Part shown: positions 12,938 to 24,380 of the stretch, in pieces
Position numbering within the stretch: position 1 is the first letter of the stretch
Layout of the letters: every line of letters begins with the position of its first letter
Source of the DNA: Holacanthus passer
Taxonomy: Eukaryota > Chordata > Actinopteri > Pomacanthidae
Direction: 5' to 3'
DNA: 64,000 bases
Assembly (NCBI GenBank): GCA_025331565.1
Contig: JAFREQ010000043.1
Span: 3,171,001 to 3,235,000, forward strand
Program-made: the position numbers and the translations under genes
Notes under the pieces: model-generated
The model's database searches: none
What the model was told of the DNA's origin: nothing
What the model saw: the letters and a program-made list of their open reading frames with translations, nothing else

Positions 12938-15900
12938 GGCTCCAGACGCTGGGCAGTCTCCCAGTTTGCATTGTGTGCTGGATGGAGAGAAGGAGGTGAT
13001 GTGCAGCTGGGAGGTGAGCACAGAGCTGGTGTCCCTCATTACCCACCAGCTGTTCTGTCAACACAACCGGGCTGCACCGTAAGTCTAGTGTGTGAACCTG
13101 ACAACACCGCCCGCTTATTGTTCATTCATTCCAGTGACCCCCTCCTCTCCTCTCCTCTCCTGTTAATCCCTGCCTTCAGGTTTGAGAGATGCTGTGTGAA
13201 GCCAGCAGTCACTTTTGACCTCAGCAGGACGATGCTGAGGTTCAGCTGCTCGCTGGATGTCGTAGACCCCGCACATCTGCTGCTGGAGCTCCGACCGACA
13301 CGCAATGCCAAGATTTTTAAGGCCAACCAGCACAGTGAGTGGACATGAGAGGTGGGGAGGGTGGAGGGTGGGGAGGGGTGTCTCTCTGAGTAGACGAGGG
13401 AGCAGAGATAACGTGTCCTGCCAAATTAAAAACACACAATGGGGCGATAAAACTGCAGGAAGCTGTGCACGCACAAACTCACACAGAGCAGAGCAACTGT
13501 GATGTGATTGAGTGTCTCCACCTAGTGTTTGAATGGCAATACTGCATCAATTTTTTTAACAGGCTATCGATAAAACAACTTACACATAACACACAAATAT
13601 TCATCAAAATAAACTATGTGCAGCATATGACCCTAACAAACTGAAACATGAGGGGATGAAACATAAAACAACTTGTTTTCATAGTTTGATCTATTTTAGA
13701 CATAATCATTACTGATTACACGCATTGTACATTTTTACTAAAATGATCAGTGCATTCATCCATATATCCTCTTTACATTTTATTGAAGTGTTTAGACTGC
13801 TACAATTTAGAATTTTTTTATACTGGGCATAACTTTTTGACCACACCTGTCTAGCATGCCTGTTGTTGCGTGAAAAGACCATGATAACAGAAATTACATG
13901 CACAGTCACTTCCAAGCCATAAATAACATTTTCTTCTAACATTTAAAAAATAAAATTCTATTTAAAATTTTTACACAGATATTAGATTTCTGGAAACTTA
14001 TCCTAACCACACAGTTATTAGATACACTAATTTCCCACATAAGAGATGAGAAGATGTTGGTGGGGAAATTATGTTAGCAGTTGAAAAATTAAGCAGAAAA
14101 CTGTACTGTGTGTTTACAGGAGAGATTATACGAATAATGTATGAAAACCTTTTTGAAAACAAACCAAAGAACATTCACATCTTGACTTTTTTTACTCTAC
14201 AAACTAATCTCTTGTTGTGCAGTTCGTCCCAACCCACCCAAGCAGGTAAATGTGAGGGAGAAAGACAGCAACTGGATCGTGGAATGGACCGCTCCAAGCA
14301 CGGCTTCAAAACTCAGTCTGTATTATCAGCTCTGCTATTACAGGATAGAGGACCAGGTGAGAAGCATTATGAAGCTTATGAAATACATTGATGCCTTCAA
14401 AACGTATACAAGCAGAAAATGTTCAATGCATTTGTTTTTCAGGAATGTTCTATCCAGAACATTTCAGTGGGTTCCATGTCTCTGACCATCCTGGGAGCTT
14501 CTCTGGCCCCGTCGCAGCACTACCAGGTCAAGGTCAGGTCCCTGGTGGTCCCTGAAGAAGATGCTATCTACGGGGGAATCCCTTCTGAATGGACTGAACC
14601 TAAGAACTGGACCTCGAATAAGGGTACCCCCAGCAGCTACGTGCACACAAATACAGGCAGCGGCAGTCGATTCAGATTTCACAAACTCTAATACTTCCTA
14701 GTATTTATTGTGCTTTGTTATTTTCTGGAGTACATATTTATTTACAACATGGGTCAGAAATATCATCATGATACATTCATTTTTTATAATCATGTATTCT
14801 GTTTTCTGTTGCCTGACAGCTGCCTGGTCCCTACCCACCCTGATATATTTGTCCATCAGTGTGTTTGTGGCTGCAGCCTTCCTCGCACTCTACTGCACCA
14901 TCCCAGCTTGTCAAAGGTCCTTCATTTTTCTATACACTTTTTTCCAAGTTAAAGTCCTGCGAATGTGTGCAACTACAGCCATCAGATAAATGGAGTAGAG
15001 TACATAGATGTTACAAAAGTCAAAAGTCTTTGCTTCTAAAATGCAATCAAATAAAGCCAATAAGTCTAAAAACATTGAAATATAAAATTTAAGCATCAAT
15101 ACTTCTCATTACCTTGCACCTACAAATTTTGCTTTACGTTGTTTTACTTACCTGCCAAAGAAAGTTTTAGAAATGACAAGTGTGTTTTCAAGCCTGGATT
15201 TTTCCTTTTAAATCAAGCTTCTTTACATGATATGTTTTGAACAAACAGGAAGGTAATTCTGTGGGTCGACTCAGTTCCTTCTCCTGGCAAAAGCAAAATC
15301 CTGTCTGAGATCAAGGTGAGTCTGGATAACGTTACAGTTTGAATGCATTTTTTTCCATTTCTGGTGTATAAAGAAATGGTTCTGCATATTTGTATAATCT
15401 GTATTTTGTAATGTGTAAATTATGTAATTTGTCACCCAGTCTGCCACCAGCCGGACCCTGATGCAGAGTGAGAACACATCCATGTGTAAAGTGCAACACT
15501 TGGACAGCGTATCCACATGGTAATACTCCTCACACTCCACATTTCCAGGCAGATAATAACAAAAGCAAATTCTTCTGATGCATGAACGGATAAAGTCCCC
15601 ACGATGCTCTGTTATCTGGTGAAAACACTCTGTGCTCTGCGTCTCCCTGCAGCTCTTCAGATGCTTCGCTGTGGCCAAACAAGGACGGCGGAAAAAAGCA
15701 TTTGGAGCAGAACGAGGGCTGCTGGAAGTGTGATAACCAGCTCTCCCTTGCAGGGGAGGTTAACAGCTCTGACACGTCCTCCATGAGCTTCAGCGGGCCG
15801 TACATCTTCTGTCAGGTCAGCCACTCACAGTCGCTGTCATTTGTCAGGTGTCCAGGTGCTGAGAAGTTCGCAAGCACTCGCCTGCTGCTAGTTTCTTGTT

Positions 15901-16353
15901 GACACACATATATGAGAGTGGTATCTTCTAAGTGTGTTTCTTGTTGTGTTTTTCTGACAGACATCAGAGCCAAAGTGCAACTCAGTAGATGTGAAGTGTA
16001 AAGAGAAAGAGGAAGACACCCCATCAGATGAGTCTCCTTCCCCTGTGAACTTCAACCTCTACAGGGAAGGTTATGTGTGCCTGCCCAGCCGCAGCGTCTC
16101 CAGGTCCACGCAGGACCTCGTATCTCACAGCAACGCCAGCGAAAACACACACGGGCAAGACAGTGCCGAGCAGGACCAACACCATCCTGATACCACGCCG
16201 CAGCCTGATAAGACGGACGTCCAGCTGGGCCTCAGCACGCCTGCCAGCAGCCAACAACCTCTAGCTTGCCCCTCAGGACCTTTCACTTCCTGGCCTCAAG
16301 GGGGCAGCATACAGACTTCGGGGTACTGCCACCTTCCCACAGCCCACATGTGA
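9813..16353 (+). CDS. csf2rb: cytokine receptor common beta chain (IL-3/IL-5/GM-CSF receptor beta type), complete, 702 aa
   Basis: Signal-transducing type I cytokine receptor at the cell surface; ligand binding activates JAK2/STAT5. Coding exons: 9813-9918, 10757-10874, 10980-11161, 11270-11424, 12535-12679, 12946-13078, 13180-13334, 14223-14356, 14443-14623, 14820-14916, 15249-15315, 15440-15519, 15653-15815, 15961-16353; all phases agree. Residues 1-21 are a signal peptide. Four fibronectin-III domains follow as two cytokine-receptor modules: the first opens LQCYNDYQTYVHCEW, the third LHCVLDGEKEVMCSWEV. The WSXWS boxes are WSHWT (222-226) and PSEWT (423-427). Membrane span about 441-464, Box 1 (WVDSVPSPGK) at 474-483. 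Tail tyrosines are 568, 606, 610 (YVCLP) and 694 (YCHLP). The four-domain ectodomain separates it from IL2RB. The tail, about 235 aa, is shorter than in mammals. A CAG just before the start (9808-9810) hints at an upstream untranslated exon. The gene converges on pdgfb. Confidence 0.86.
10068..10660 (-). repeat. interspersed repeat, copy C (in csf2rb intron 1)
   Basis: Matches copies A and D at 'tactcaagtactgtacttgc', 'cagagggaatattgtacttt' and 'ttttgaatgtaagacttcta'. An unrelated segment around 10260-10540 interrupts it. Non-coding. Confidence 0.5.
12901..12938. repeat. (CT)n tract serving as polypyrimidine tract
   Basis: About 17 CT units lying directly before the CAG acceptor of csf2rb exon 6 (exon begins 12946). 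The microsatellite doubles as the polypyrimidine tract of that splice site. Confidence 0.85.
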
Positions 16354-16511
16354 GCAGAAAAGTAACCAGCAAGGGGAGAGCCTATCAATTGGGACCTATC
16401 AGAATTTCTCAGTAAATGTAACAATGAATCAATCAGTGATTTCTTGTTTTTTCGTTGTACAGCTTGTACATTTTGACACTTCCATGTGAAAAAAATGCAA
16501 CCATGCATGTT

Positions 16512-16517
16512 AATAAA
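16512..16517 (+). terminator. csf2rb polyadenylation signal
   Basis: Canonical AATAAA about 160 nt after the csf2rb stop codon (16351-16353). This is the first such hexamer downstream and would give a short 3' UTR. Confidence 0.6.
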
Positions 16518-18675
16518 TGGGTTTTTACACTTTAGATTGACCTAACATCAGGCAGTTTGTCCAACCAATGGAGGGCAATAGTGAGCTGAACCTGTGAGGG
16601 CAGTGCATGTAAATCTAAAGGATGGTATTGTGAAAATACTGAAAAAAAAAGTATGATAATTTACTTCCATGTGTATTAGCTAAGAACTATGTTGAAATAT
16701 TTTCCTTTTAACCATTTTCTCTCTCAGCAGAATTATGTAAAATGCATTTCATGGGAAAAAAAAAAGTGTGTAACTTTGCTGACTGCCATGTTTGCACAAA
16801 GGTGTGTGGGTCTAGACCTTGTCGATGTTGTGTTGCAGAATGTATATATACAGCATGATTCCCCCTGATACTGCTGTTATTGCGTTAAGTTTGACATAAG
16901 GCCGAAGCCTACAGAGACATTTGAAATGACGTAACATGGTGCTGAAAATATGCTAAAGCTAGCTTTAATACACAGTATGTGTAATCTTCTTCAGGTATAT
17001 TTACATTGGTCTATTTTGGTGTCACTTGTTGATCATGAATGAGTGAAATAGTGTAAGTTTGTAATGGTTTGCAATGTTTGCTGTACTTTTATACTGAGAA
17101 AGTAAACTTGCAAATGTTTTGTCTATGCCAAGTGAATGACTTACACACCCCTTCTCTCTCTCACACACACACAATATAAGCTAGGTTTTGTGGAGACAGT
17201 TTTGGAGACATGCTGATTCAGGTGTACAGGTGTTTCAGGTTTTTCTCCATCACGATGGGATTTACCTGCTGCCTCATTAGTTATGAGTAACTGAATTATT
17301 ACCAAGATCTCAGTTGTTCTAAATAGATGTATTTTAATTACACATAACATAAGAAGTACTTAACAAGTAAATTTAGTTTTAATTTTAGCGCTGACTGGGA
17401 CAACAGTATATACACGCTAGAGAAATTTAGTTAGTTTCTGTCTGTTGTTTTTTCCATCAGGGTTAGATTTGTGTTTTTTTTTTTTTTTCTTTATCTCATG
17501 GAGCCTTGTTAGCTTATGCATGTGACCAGTGTGTGTTTGCATTTGTTACAGGTGCAACATTTTCAGGTTAGACGTACAGTATGTAGAGTAATTTGGCAGC
17601 TGAGGTCGAGGTGAATATCACTGTGTCTGCAAAGCTGTGTATAGTCACACTCTCTTTCTCTCACTCACACAGAAATTCATATTTTATCTAATTTATTGCT
17701 CTGTTTATCTGCACATCTGTCGAGCCTCACAGGGTTGTTCAGAGTATTCAGGGTCTGTCGGTTCCTGGAAGCAAGTGTGTGTGAGTGCGTAATACTGTGT
17801 GTGTGGTAGTTTTTAAAGCATTATCACTGAAACACATTTATATCATGAACATATTGTGCTTGAGCCATGCAAGCCCCTTCTTGTTTCTGCAGAAGGACAC
17901 AATGCTGGAATTCCAGGCATGCTGATATCGACTTCCTGTGTTTTCAGCCCATCGCTAGGTACAACTTCCTGTCTGATGAGGTTGAGGAGCGGTTTGACAC
18001 ACACCAACTGAGTCACGATGCCCACAAAGGCGCTAACGCGCTCATCTGTTTGGCCTTGACCGTGGCAGTGGAAGGCGATTTGATGTGTTTTCCCAGCATT
18101 CCTGGCTTTTTAAGATGCTCAGCCCCAAAAAAACAGTCACATTCCTCACAGTCAGACGATTGTTCCCTTGAGGAGGAAGCTTCGACCGAGTGACTGCGTG
18201 AGCGAACGTGTGTCAGATTCATATTGATCTTTATCTGTGAAAAGAGGAAAGAGGAGATATAGGACAAAGGTGGGTGTCGATGGAAAGACCAGAGTTTGTG
18301 TGTGTGTGCTTGATGACAGGGTAGTCATGTGGTCATCTGTGTACAGCATGTCCCTGTCCTTTGTCGTACATAAAAACAGGAAAATAAAAGCGCTGGAAGG
18401 TGTAGGGAGTGCGTGGCGCCACACGGATGCTTGTGTAACCTCCTGTTCAAAGGCCTCCTGTTTCCTCAATCCTGTGCATCAGTGAATCCAGGCCACGACG
18501 AAACACAGACAGTTATGCCAACAATACGTCTTCTAAGACAGTTTGGACAATTAGATGCATTTAGTCGATATGTCAACACCCAAAGCCTTGAATCTGTCCT
18601 CACAAACCAAAGCTTTAATACTAAAGACAAGTGATCATCTGTTTTTTGCTGGTGACCTTGAACAGAGATGTTTCA

Positions 18676-18730
18676 AGATAAGATAAGACAAAGCTTTATT
18701 CGTCCCTCAGTGGGGAAATTTGCAAATTTT
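18676..18730 (+). repeat. retroposon 3'-tail fragment (GATAA type)
   Basis: Reads 'aagataagataagacaaagc' then 'tttattcgtccctcagtggg' and 'gaaatttgcaaa'. It is the same module as at 7564 and 49562, in the same orientation. Confidence 0.6.
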
Positions 18731-20149
18731 ACTGAAATTACAGTGATGTTTTCTCTAGTTTAAGAAATGGAGAGTGTTCCCTTCAATCACTGAGATAAGA
18801 GAAATGAATAGAGTTTAAACAGGCTTTTAATTGAGTAACACTGAAGTTGCTCCTGTTCTGCATGGATGCACATTCCCAGAGGTCCTGCACATGTTTCCTT
18901 GCCTGGTTTCACACACACAGACTTGTCTCCATCACTTAGGAGGACATTGCATTCATTAATTCTCTAAAGACTTTAACCATACCTAATTAACACTTCAAAC
19001 TAACCCCCATCCTAACCTTGACCAAACTTTAAACCAAGTCTTAACCCTTTTCTGCTTTTTGTTCCCCGCATTATGACTGTGTGATTTATATCTCAACAAC
19101 ATGAGTAAAGGCATCAGTATGCTCCCACTGACGTGTTTGTCACATGTCCCCACCACAACTTTAAGACACTGGAATTTGCAGCAACCGCATCTGACAATTT
19201 CTATAACTTTCCAAAACTGACAATCAATCAAGTACAGCACTTTCAAACAGGGGAAACAGTAAGGAGGGTTTGAACACTCATTCTTCACACAACTATTTCT
19301 GACACTTTTTATGTGAACAACTGAGTCCAATACTTTGAATGTCTTCCAGGAAGGACTGTGAAGAAAGATCAAAGAACAGAAATCCTATTCCCTTGGGCTG
19401 AGACTTGCACGGGAGGCAGAGACAGGACTAACTCAAAGAGATGCTGACATTAAAGAGCAATCTAATTTAAGCAAAAGTTGTTTTACTATAATTGGCAAAT
19501 ACACAAGTAGTCAAAGGCTCCAATAACTCAGTGAGAAAGTAAAGCTAATGAACAAACCACCAATGAATGCCAACACAGTTAATATTATTGTAGCCCAACT
19601 ATCCCTGGGGGGGGCTGAGTTCTTTAATACGATTAACTCAATGTCTAACAAAGATTTTAAAGGTAATTTTATCTTCTTTCACTTTTATACCTTTAAGTTT
19701 TTGTCTTGAATTACGCGCTGCACCTTTAATGAAATGTAAAACCACTATTTTTACATTATGTGTAATATCCCTTTTTAAATCCAAACTTTAAAGAGCAATT
19801 TTTCAAATTAAGATAATTACAGTAATCGTCCTTTTACATTGGTAACAACACAAAATGTAGGTTACCTCAAACTCAAATTTATACTAATTTTCAGTGGGCC
19901 CACTCTCATAAAGCACACTCTCCCCACACAAGCCGGCATATAAATTACGTATTTACCCTTTAAAGTAAACCTGGTTGCAGGCCTGATGAGATGCTTGGGA
20001 GCAGTGAGGCCCAAAACTTAGTGCAGCTTCATTCAGAAGGGCAACAAAATAAAAGTGTGGTACCTTATGGAAATGTTGGGGATCCAAACTGCAGCTTTCA
20101 CAGGTCTCTGATCCTTTAGTGAAGAAATATGGCGAGCAGGTATCCAAAA

Positions 20150-20480
20150 GGGCGTAGTCTCCTCAGCTACTGCAGCCTCGGCAGCTGTACCAGCCTCTCC
20201 TTCTCCGGCGAAGAAAAGGCGGCGGCAGGTGTCCCAGGTTGGCGCGGTCTCAGCCGCATGCAGTCCGACGAAAGTCCGAGCGCTAGCTTGCTAAGCTAGC
20301 TTCAAGCACTGTCCAGTAAATGTCAAGCACTGTCCAGAAACGATGAACGGTAGAGTCTCTAGCGCAAGCTGTGTTAGCTTTACTTTAGCTAAAAATCCAT
20401 TCACTTTGCTAATGAATGCTAACATAAACACGTGTCGGCTAACAAGCTAACAAAACCACATGGAGCCAATATACACAGGC
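20150..20480. other. GC-rich block with AGCTAGC cluster, unclassified
   Basis: An abrupt CpG-containing GC-rich stretch (20150-20290) in AT-rich surroundings. It is followed by dense GCTAGC/GCTAA motifs and an imperfect direct duplication of 'caagcactgtccag' (20303 and 20323). It could be part of an uncharacterised mobile element or an unannotated promoter. No coding exon is convincing on either strand. Confidence 0.35.
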
Positions 20481-23400
20481 ATGAACAACTGCGTGCCAAA
20501 CTTCATATCCAGCTGCTCATAGAAGCAATGTAGGATGATTATCTTGCTTTAGACTGTCGAGTAGATAGTCCAAAAGACACAAGATACACACTTCACTTGT
20601 ACGCATAACTTCACACACAGTTTTACATCATGACTTAGTCAAACGACAATAACTAACTCATGCTCTCCTCGTGGTCCGACACACCTGAACCAATAAGTGA
20701 CCAGTATTACACACGCTACTCCCTCTCGATACCAAGAACTCTTCACAATAAAACATTTCAAAATAAAATACATCTATAATTTTACAGCTGCATGTTTAAC
20801 TTATTTATTGAACTGTACTCTTTTTTAACCTTTTATGAAACAGCTTTTAACCCCATCCTTTTTGTTAACCATGCAAGGTGTTTTTTAACCAAGTCACATA
20901 TATGTATTCAACTTCATCTTACCGTTACATAACAACAAACTGTATTTTTTAACCTTCTTACATTATGTAACAGGATGTGATTGGAACTAACTAATGTTAA
21001 TGGTTAGGTTCATAATCATGCTGGTCTTTGTTAAATTGTTCATCTGGTTCTGCTCACAATGGGTCATTATATTGTTCCAGTGGTTGTTTAATGGTTAGGT
21101 AACAGTGTTGTTGAGACCCAACAAGCCATATCGTCCTTTAAGGTCAGCCAGTGAGCTATGAACCGTCTTGTGTCTTTAGTCACAGTCTCCGGTCCCTCGG
21201 AGACCCTCCCACACTGTCATGGTGGTTGACCCCTGTGTGTGTTTGAATGAGCGTGAGTATGCCCGTGTGTGTTTGTCACAGTCAACAAGCCTCCACGCAT
21301 GTCTCTTCCCGGCACTTGTTTGAAGTCCATGGGGGGCTGGGAGCTGTTGGGACGCCCGCGAAAAAACAGGCATCCCACCTCGATGCTGAATTTGGAGACG
21401 GTCTGCTGTTTAGAAGTAGTACGTCTGTGTGAGATTGATGGTGGGGCAATGTGGAGCGATGCATGAATGCACATTGAATTGAAGGAGTCGCATAGAGGGG
21501 GATTAAGGGTGAGAAACAGATGTTAGACAGCTTTCTGCAAAATTGTGTTTTCGTACAGACAATTGAATGATTTTTCTTGCAAATTATGTCAAGATGTAGC
21601 TCGTGGATCTTTAAACCCAAAAATGAGTGAAGACCATAATTACAACATCATATGAGTAAATTTCAATTTACTCCAAAGATGATTTAAATCTGACGGCTAT
21701 AAGTTTTTATTACGCTCATTCCTCGTATGATTCCATTTAGACATGGGAGCAGATGATTTGGAGATTTTTTTTTTTTTCGCAGCCAAGAGTCAAGTTGTGT
21801 AAATGTGAAAAACAAACCACAAAGAGAGTGTGTGCCAGAGTTCACCTACAGTACATCAACCCCCACTTTTTTATTTTCTCTCTCGCTCCCTTTTGTCAGA
21901 TTGAACAAACCTCAGCGCTCGGTGCTGAACTGAATTTGAGGAGTCGATGTGACGTCTCCTGAGAGCTGCAGATGCACCGTGTAGACACAACATGCCAAAC
22001 AGGCTTAGTCAATAAATCCATCTGGGCTCATGAGATGTAAAAGTCAGAGAGTTCACGGTGTTAGAAAAAGTCAGGTTTCATCCTTCTAACTTCGAATGTG
22101 TCCTCCACTAGTTTGGCTTTAAAAGAAACACCTGAATCAATACAAGATGCTGGAAAAGTAGAACTTGTAGGAAATTCAAAACATCATACACTAAAGGGAT
22201 CATCTGAGAAAAGTTTGTTTCTAACTTTGAAAGCTCATGTGAACCATCATATAAACTGGGTTGCGACTCTGGAGGTTTGTTTTTAGACACTCTAGTAAAA
22301 TTTGCTACAGCCATTTATGGTACCAAGAGGATGAACCCTAAGGACTTTGGTGATCCTCTGACTTTTGAGGTTGGTATTTTTTGGCTTTTAGGAAAGCATT
22401 TTGACCTTCATTGGATGAATTAAATTTAGTTTTAAACGCTTTTCACGTTCCCCATGGATGAACTGTAATAACTTTGGCCTTTTGGAGGCTAATTTGTGGA
22501 TATAGAAGGAATAAAAACACAAAACAAGGTAGATTTAAGCACATTAGCTTCTTATGCCCATATGAAAATAGCATTAGGTGGCAATGTTATCACAAACATT
22601 CTGTTTTTTCATCATTTCTTATAATAAAACAGATGAAATCAGTAACAGTTGTAAGTTGGCATGAAGAACAGAACATACAAGCCTTTTTTTTTTAAAATAA
22701 CTTAAGACCTGATTATGGATTATTGGACACGAACAGCATCACCGGCGTGTTTCTATATGTTGCTACTAATGGAAATATAAAGGACAAAAACAATATCTAC
22801 ATTTGCAAACTTTGGCTTTTTGCTGTCCTTTTAAATGATTGATTTACTTGTTTCAGTTTCCTGTAAATTAAAAATCAATGTGTTGTAGATGATCAAAAAC
22901 AAATACAGTGGGGGCGCTTCAAGAAAAACATGTTGTCAGCAGGTGTTTCTGTCCTCTTCTCCCAGAGGTTCAAATGAATGTGACTGTTTCTGCCAAAAAT
23001 GAATCACTGAAAAAAAAGACTTTATCAAAGAGGAAAGAGAAACAGATAAATGCTTCTACATGAGCAGTGAGACAGAAAGTGTAGGTGTGGGAACGAGCCC
23101 ATACACACACTATACCACACACTAATGCATACAGAACAAACACACATGTACACACTTTTTTCTGACATGACATCGAAGTTAAACACTGCCTGATCCTGGG
23201 AAGTCACAGAAGTTTGTGGTTCACCGCCCAGCCACCGTGAAGCCTTGTTCCATATCTCGACCATATCTGTCATCTCAGTATTTGTATAGAAAGTTAATCC
23301 ACAGTAATGGTAGAGATAAATAAATAAGAAATATAGCACAATGTCAGGTCACAAGTGTAACGCTATCACCTGGTATTCAGATAGCACCTTTTGTCTTCAC

Positions 23401-24099
23401 ACCTGTGATGAGATTTCGAAACAGACAAAACTCACTAATGCAACATTTTCGGTTTTTGTTCTCTAATCACGTCTGTATAATTCCAGTGTTTTGCAATGAG
23501 TTAAATATAATTAAATATGGTTAAAGAGAGACCATCAGAGCTAATAAATGATATCAGGCCTTGGTATGGAAAATCTACACGGCTTTGTCTTCCCCAACGC
23601 TGAGCCCTCAGTATGTGACTTCTATCACACATGAAAACACTGCTCATTTTAGTCAACACATGTTGTTGAAGTCTATTGATGATTGTCTCTAAGATTATCC
23701 AAACACAATGCAACAGATTCTTCAATGACACAAGAGAGTTATGTTCATTTTTTTATGTCCATTTTTTTTCCACCAAACGCACTTTGTAGTCCAGTCTGAT
23801 TGAAGTCTTTCAGCAACAAACTTTGTCATTTCAACCCCATGCAGACTCGCTTCTGTCAAAACACAAGTGCAGTTTCTCTCTGTTGATATCAAAACAAGGT
23901 TTCCAGAAGAGATGCAAGAAATTGCACTATTTTCCACAGTTCTATACCGATGCAGCTTCAGTCCTCCCACAGCGCTCGGACACAGTTCGTCAGTCTTCTT
24001 CATACCAGCTGTCGTCGTAGAGGCAAGTGTTCTCTTGACAAGGTCCCCCTTCAGTTTATATTCCATTTTCTCATTACCCTCCTCTTACTCCATACAGGT

Positions 24100-24253
24100 G
24101 CAGTTACAGGTTCACCAGACAGTCATTAGTAGTGTTACGGAGGAGATCTCACAGGACGAGCAGGTTACTGACAAGTGAATAAATACTTATATGAAGGGAG
24201 TCACTCTGCTTCACCTCTGGATCCACGAAATACACCAAGTTCACTTTGTGTCC
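24100..24253 (-). other. pdgfb 3' untranslated exon (start of)
   Basis: On the minus strand CCCTCAG ends at 24254 and is a good acceptor. It pairs with the donor CCCAG/GTAAGT at 24364/24363, which lies shortly after the pdgfb stop. An untranslated last exon after the stop-containing exon is also the arrangement of mammalian PDGFB. The 3' end was not located, so the lower boundary is arbitrary. Confidence 0.45.
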
Positions 24254-24380
24254 CTGAGGGGGAAACAGGAAGACGGACTTTTAACTTCATAATAATAAGT
24301 AATAAGTAATGTTACATTCACTTAGTCAAAGCTGATTGGTCCATAAATTCACTGTGAACTTACCTGGGTTCATTTTAGTT

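Larger units (their letters stand above)
16560..24250. other. intergenic region between convergent csf2rb and pdgfb
   Basis: No gene is supported. Open frames here (for example 17867-18193) lack family resemblance and splice partners. The stretch contains a GATAA-type tail at 18676, a GC-rich block near 20150-20480, and probably part of the long pdgfb 3' UTR toward its right end. Confidence 0.5.

Noticed and set aside
17867..18193. 108-codon plus-strand open frame downstream of csf2rb
   Set aside because: No family resemblance and no coherent splice partners; it starts after the csf2rb polyadenylation signal. Treated as chance.
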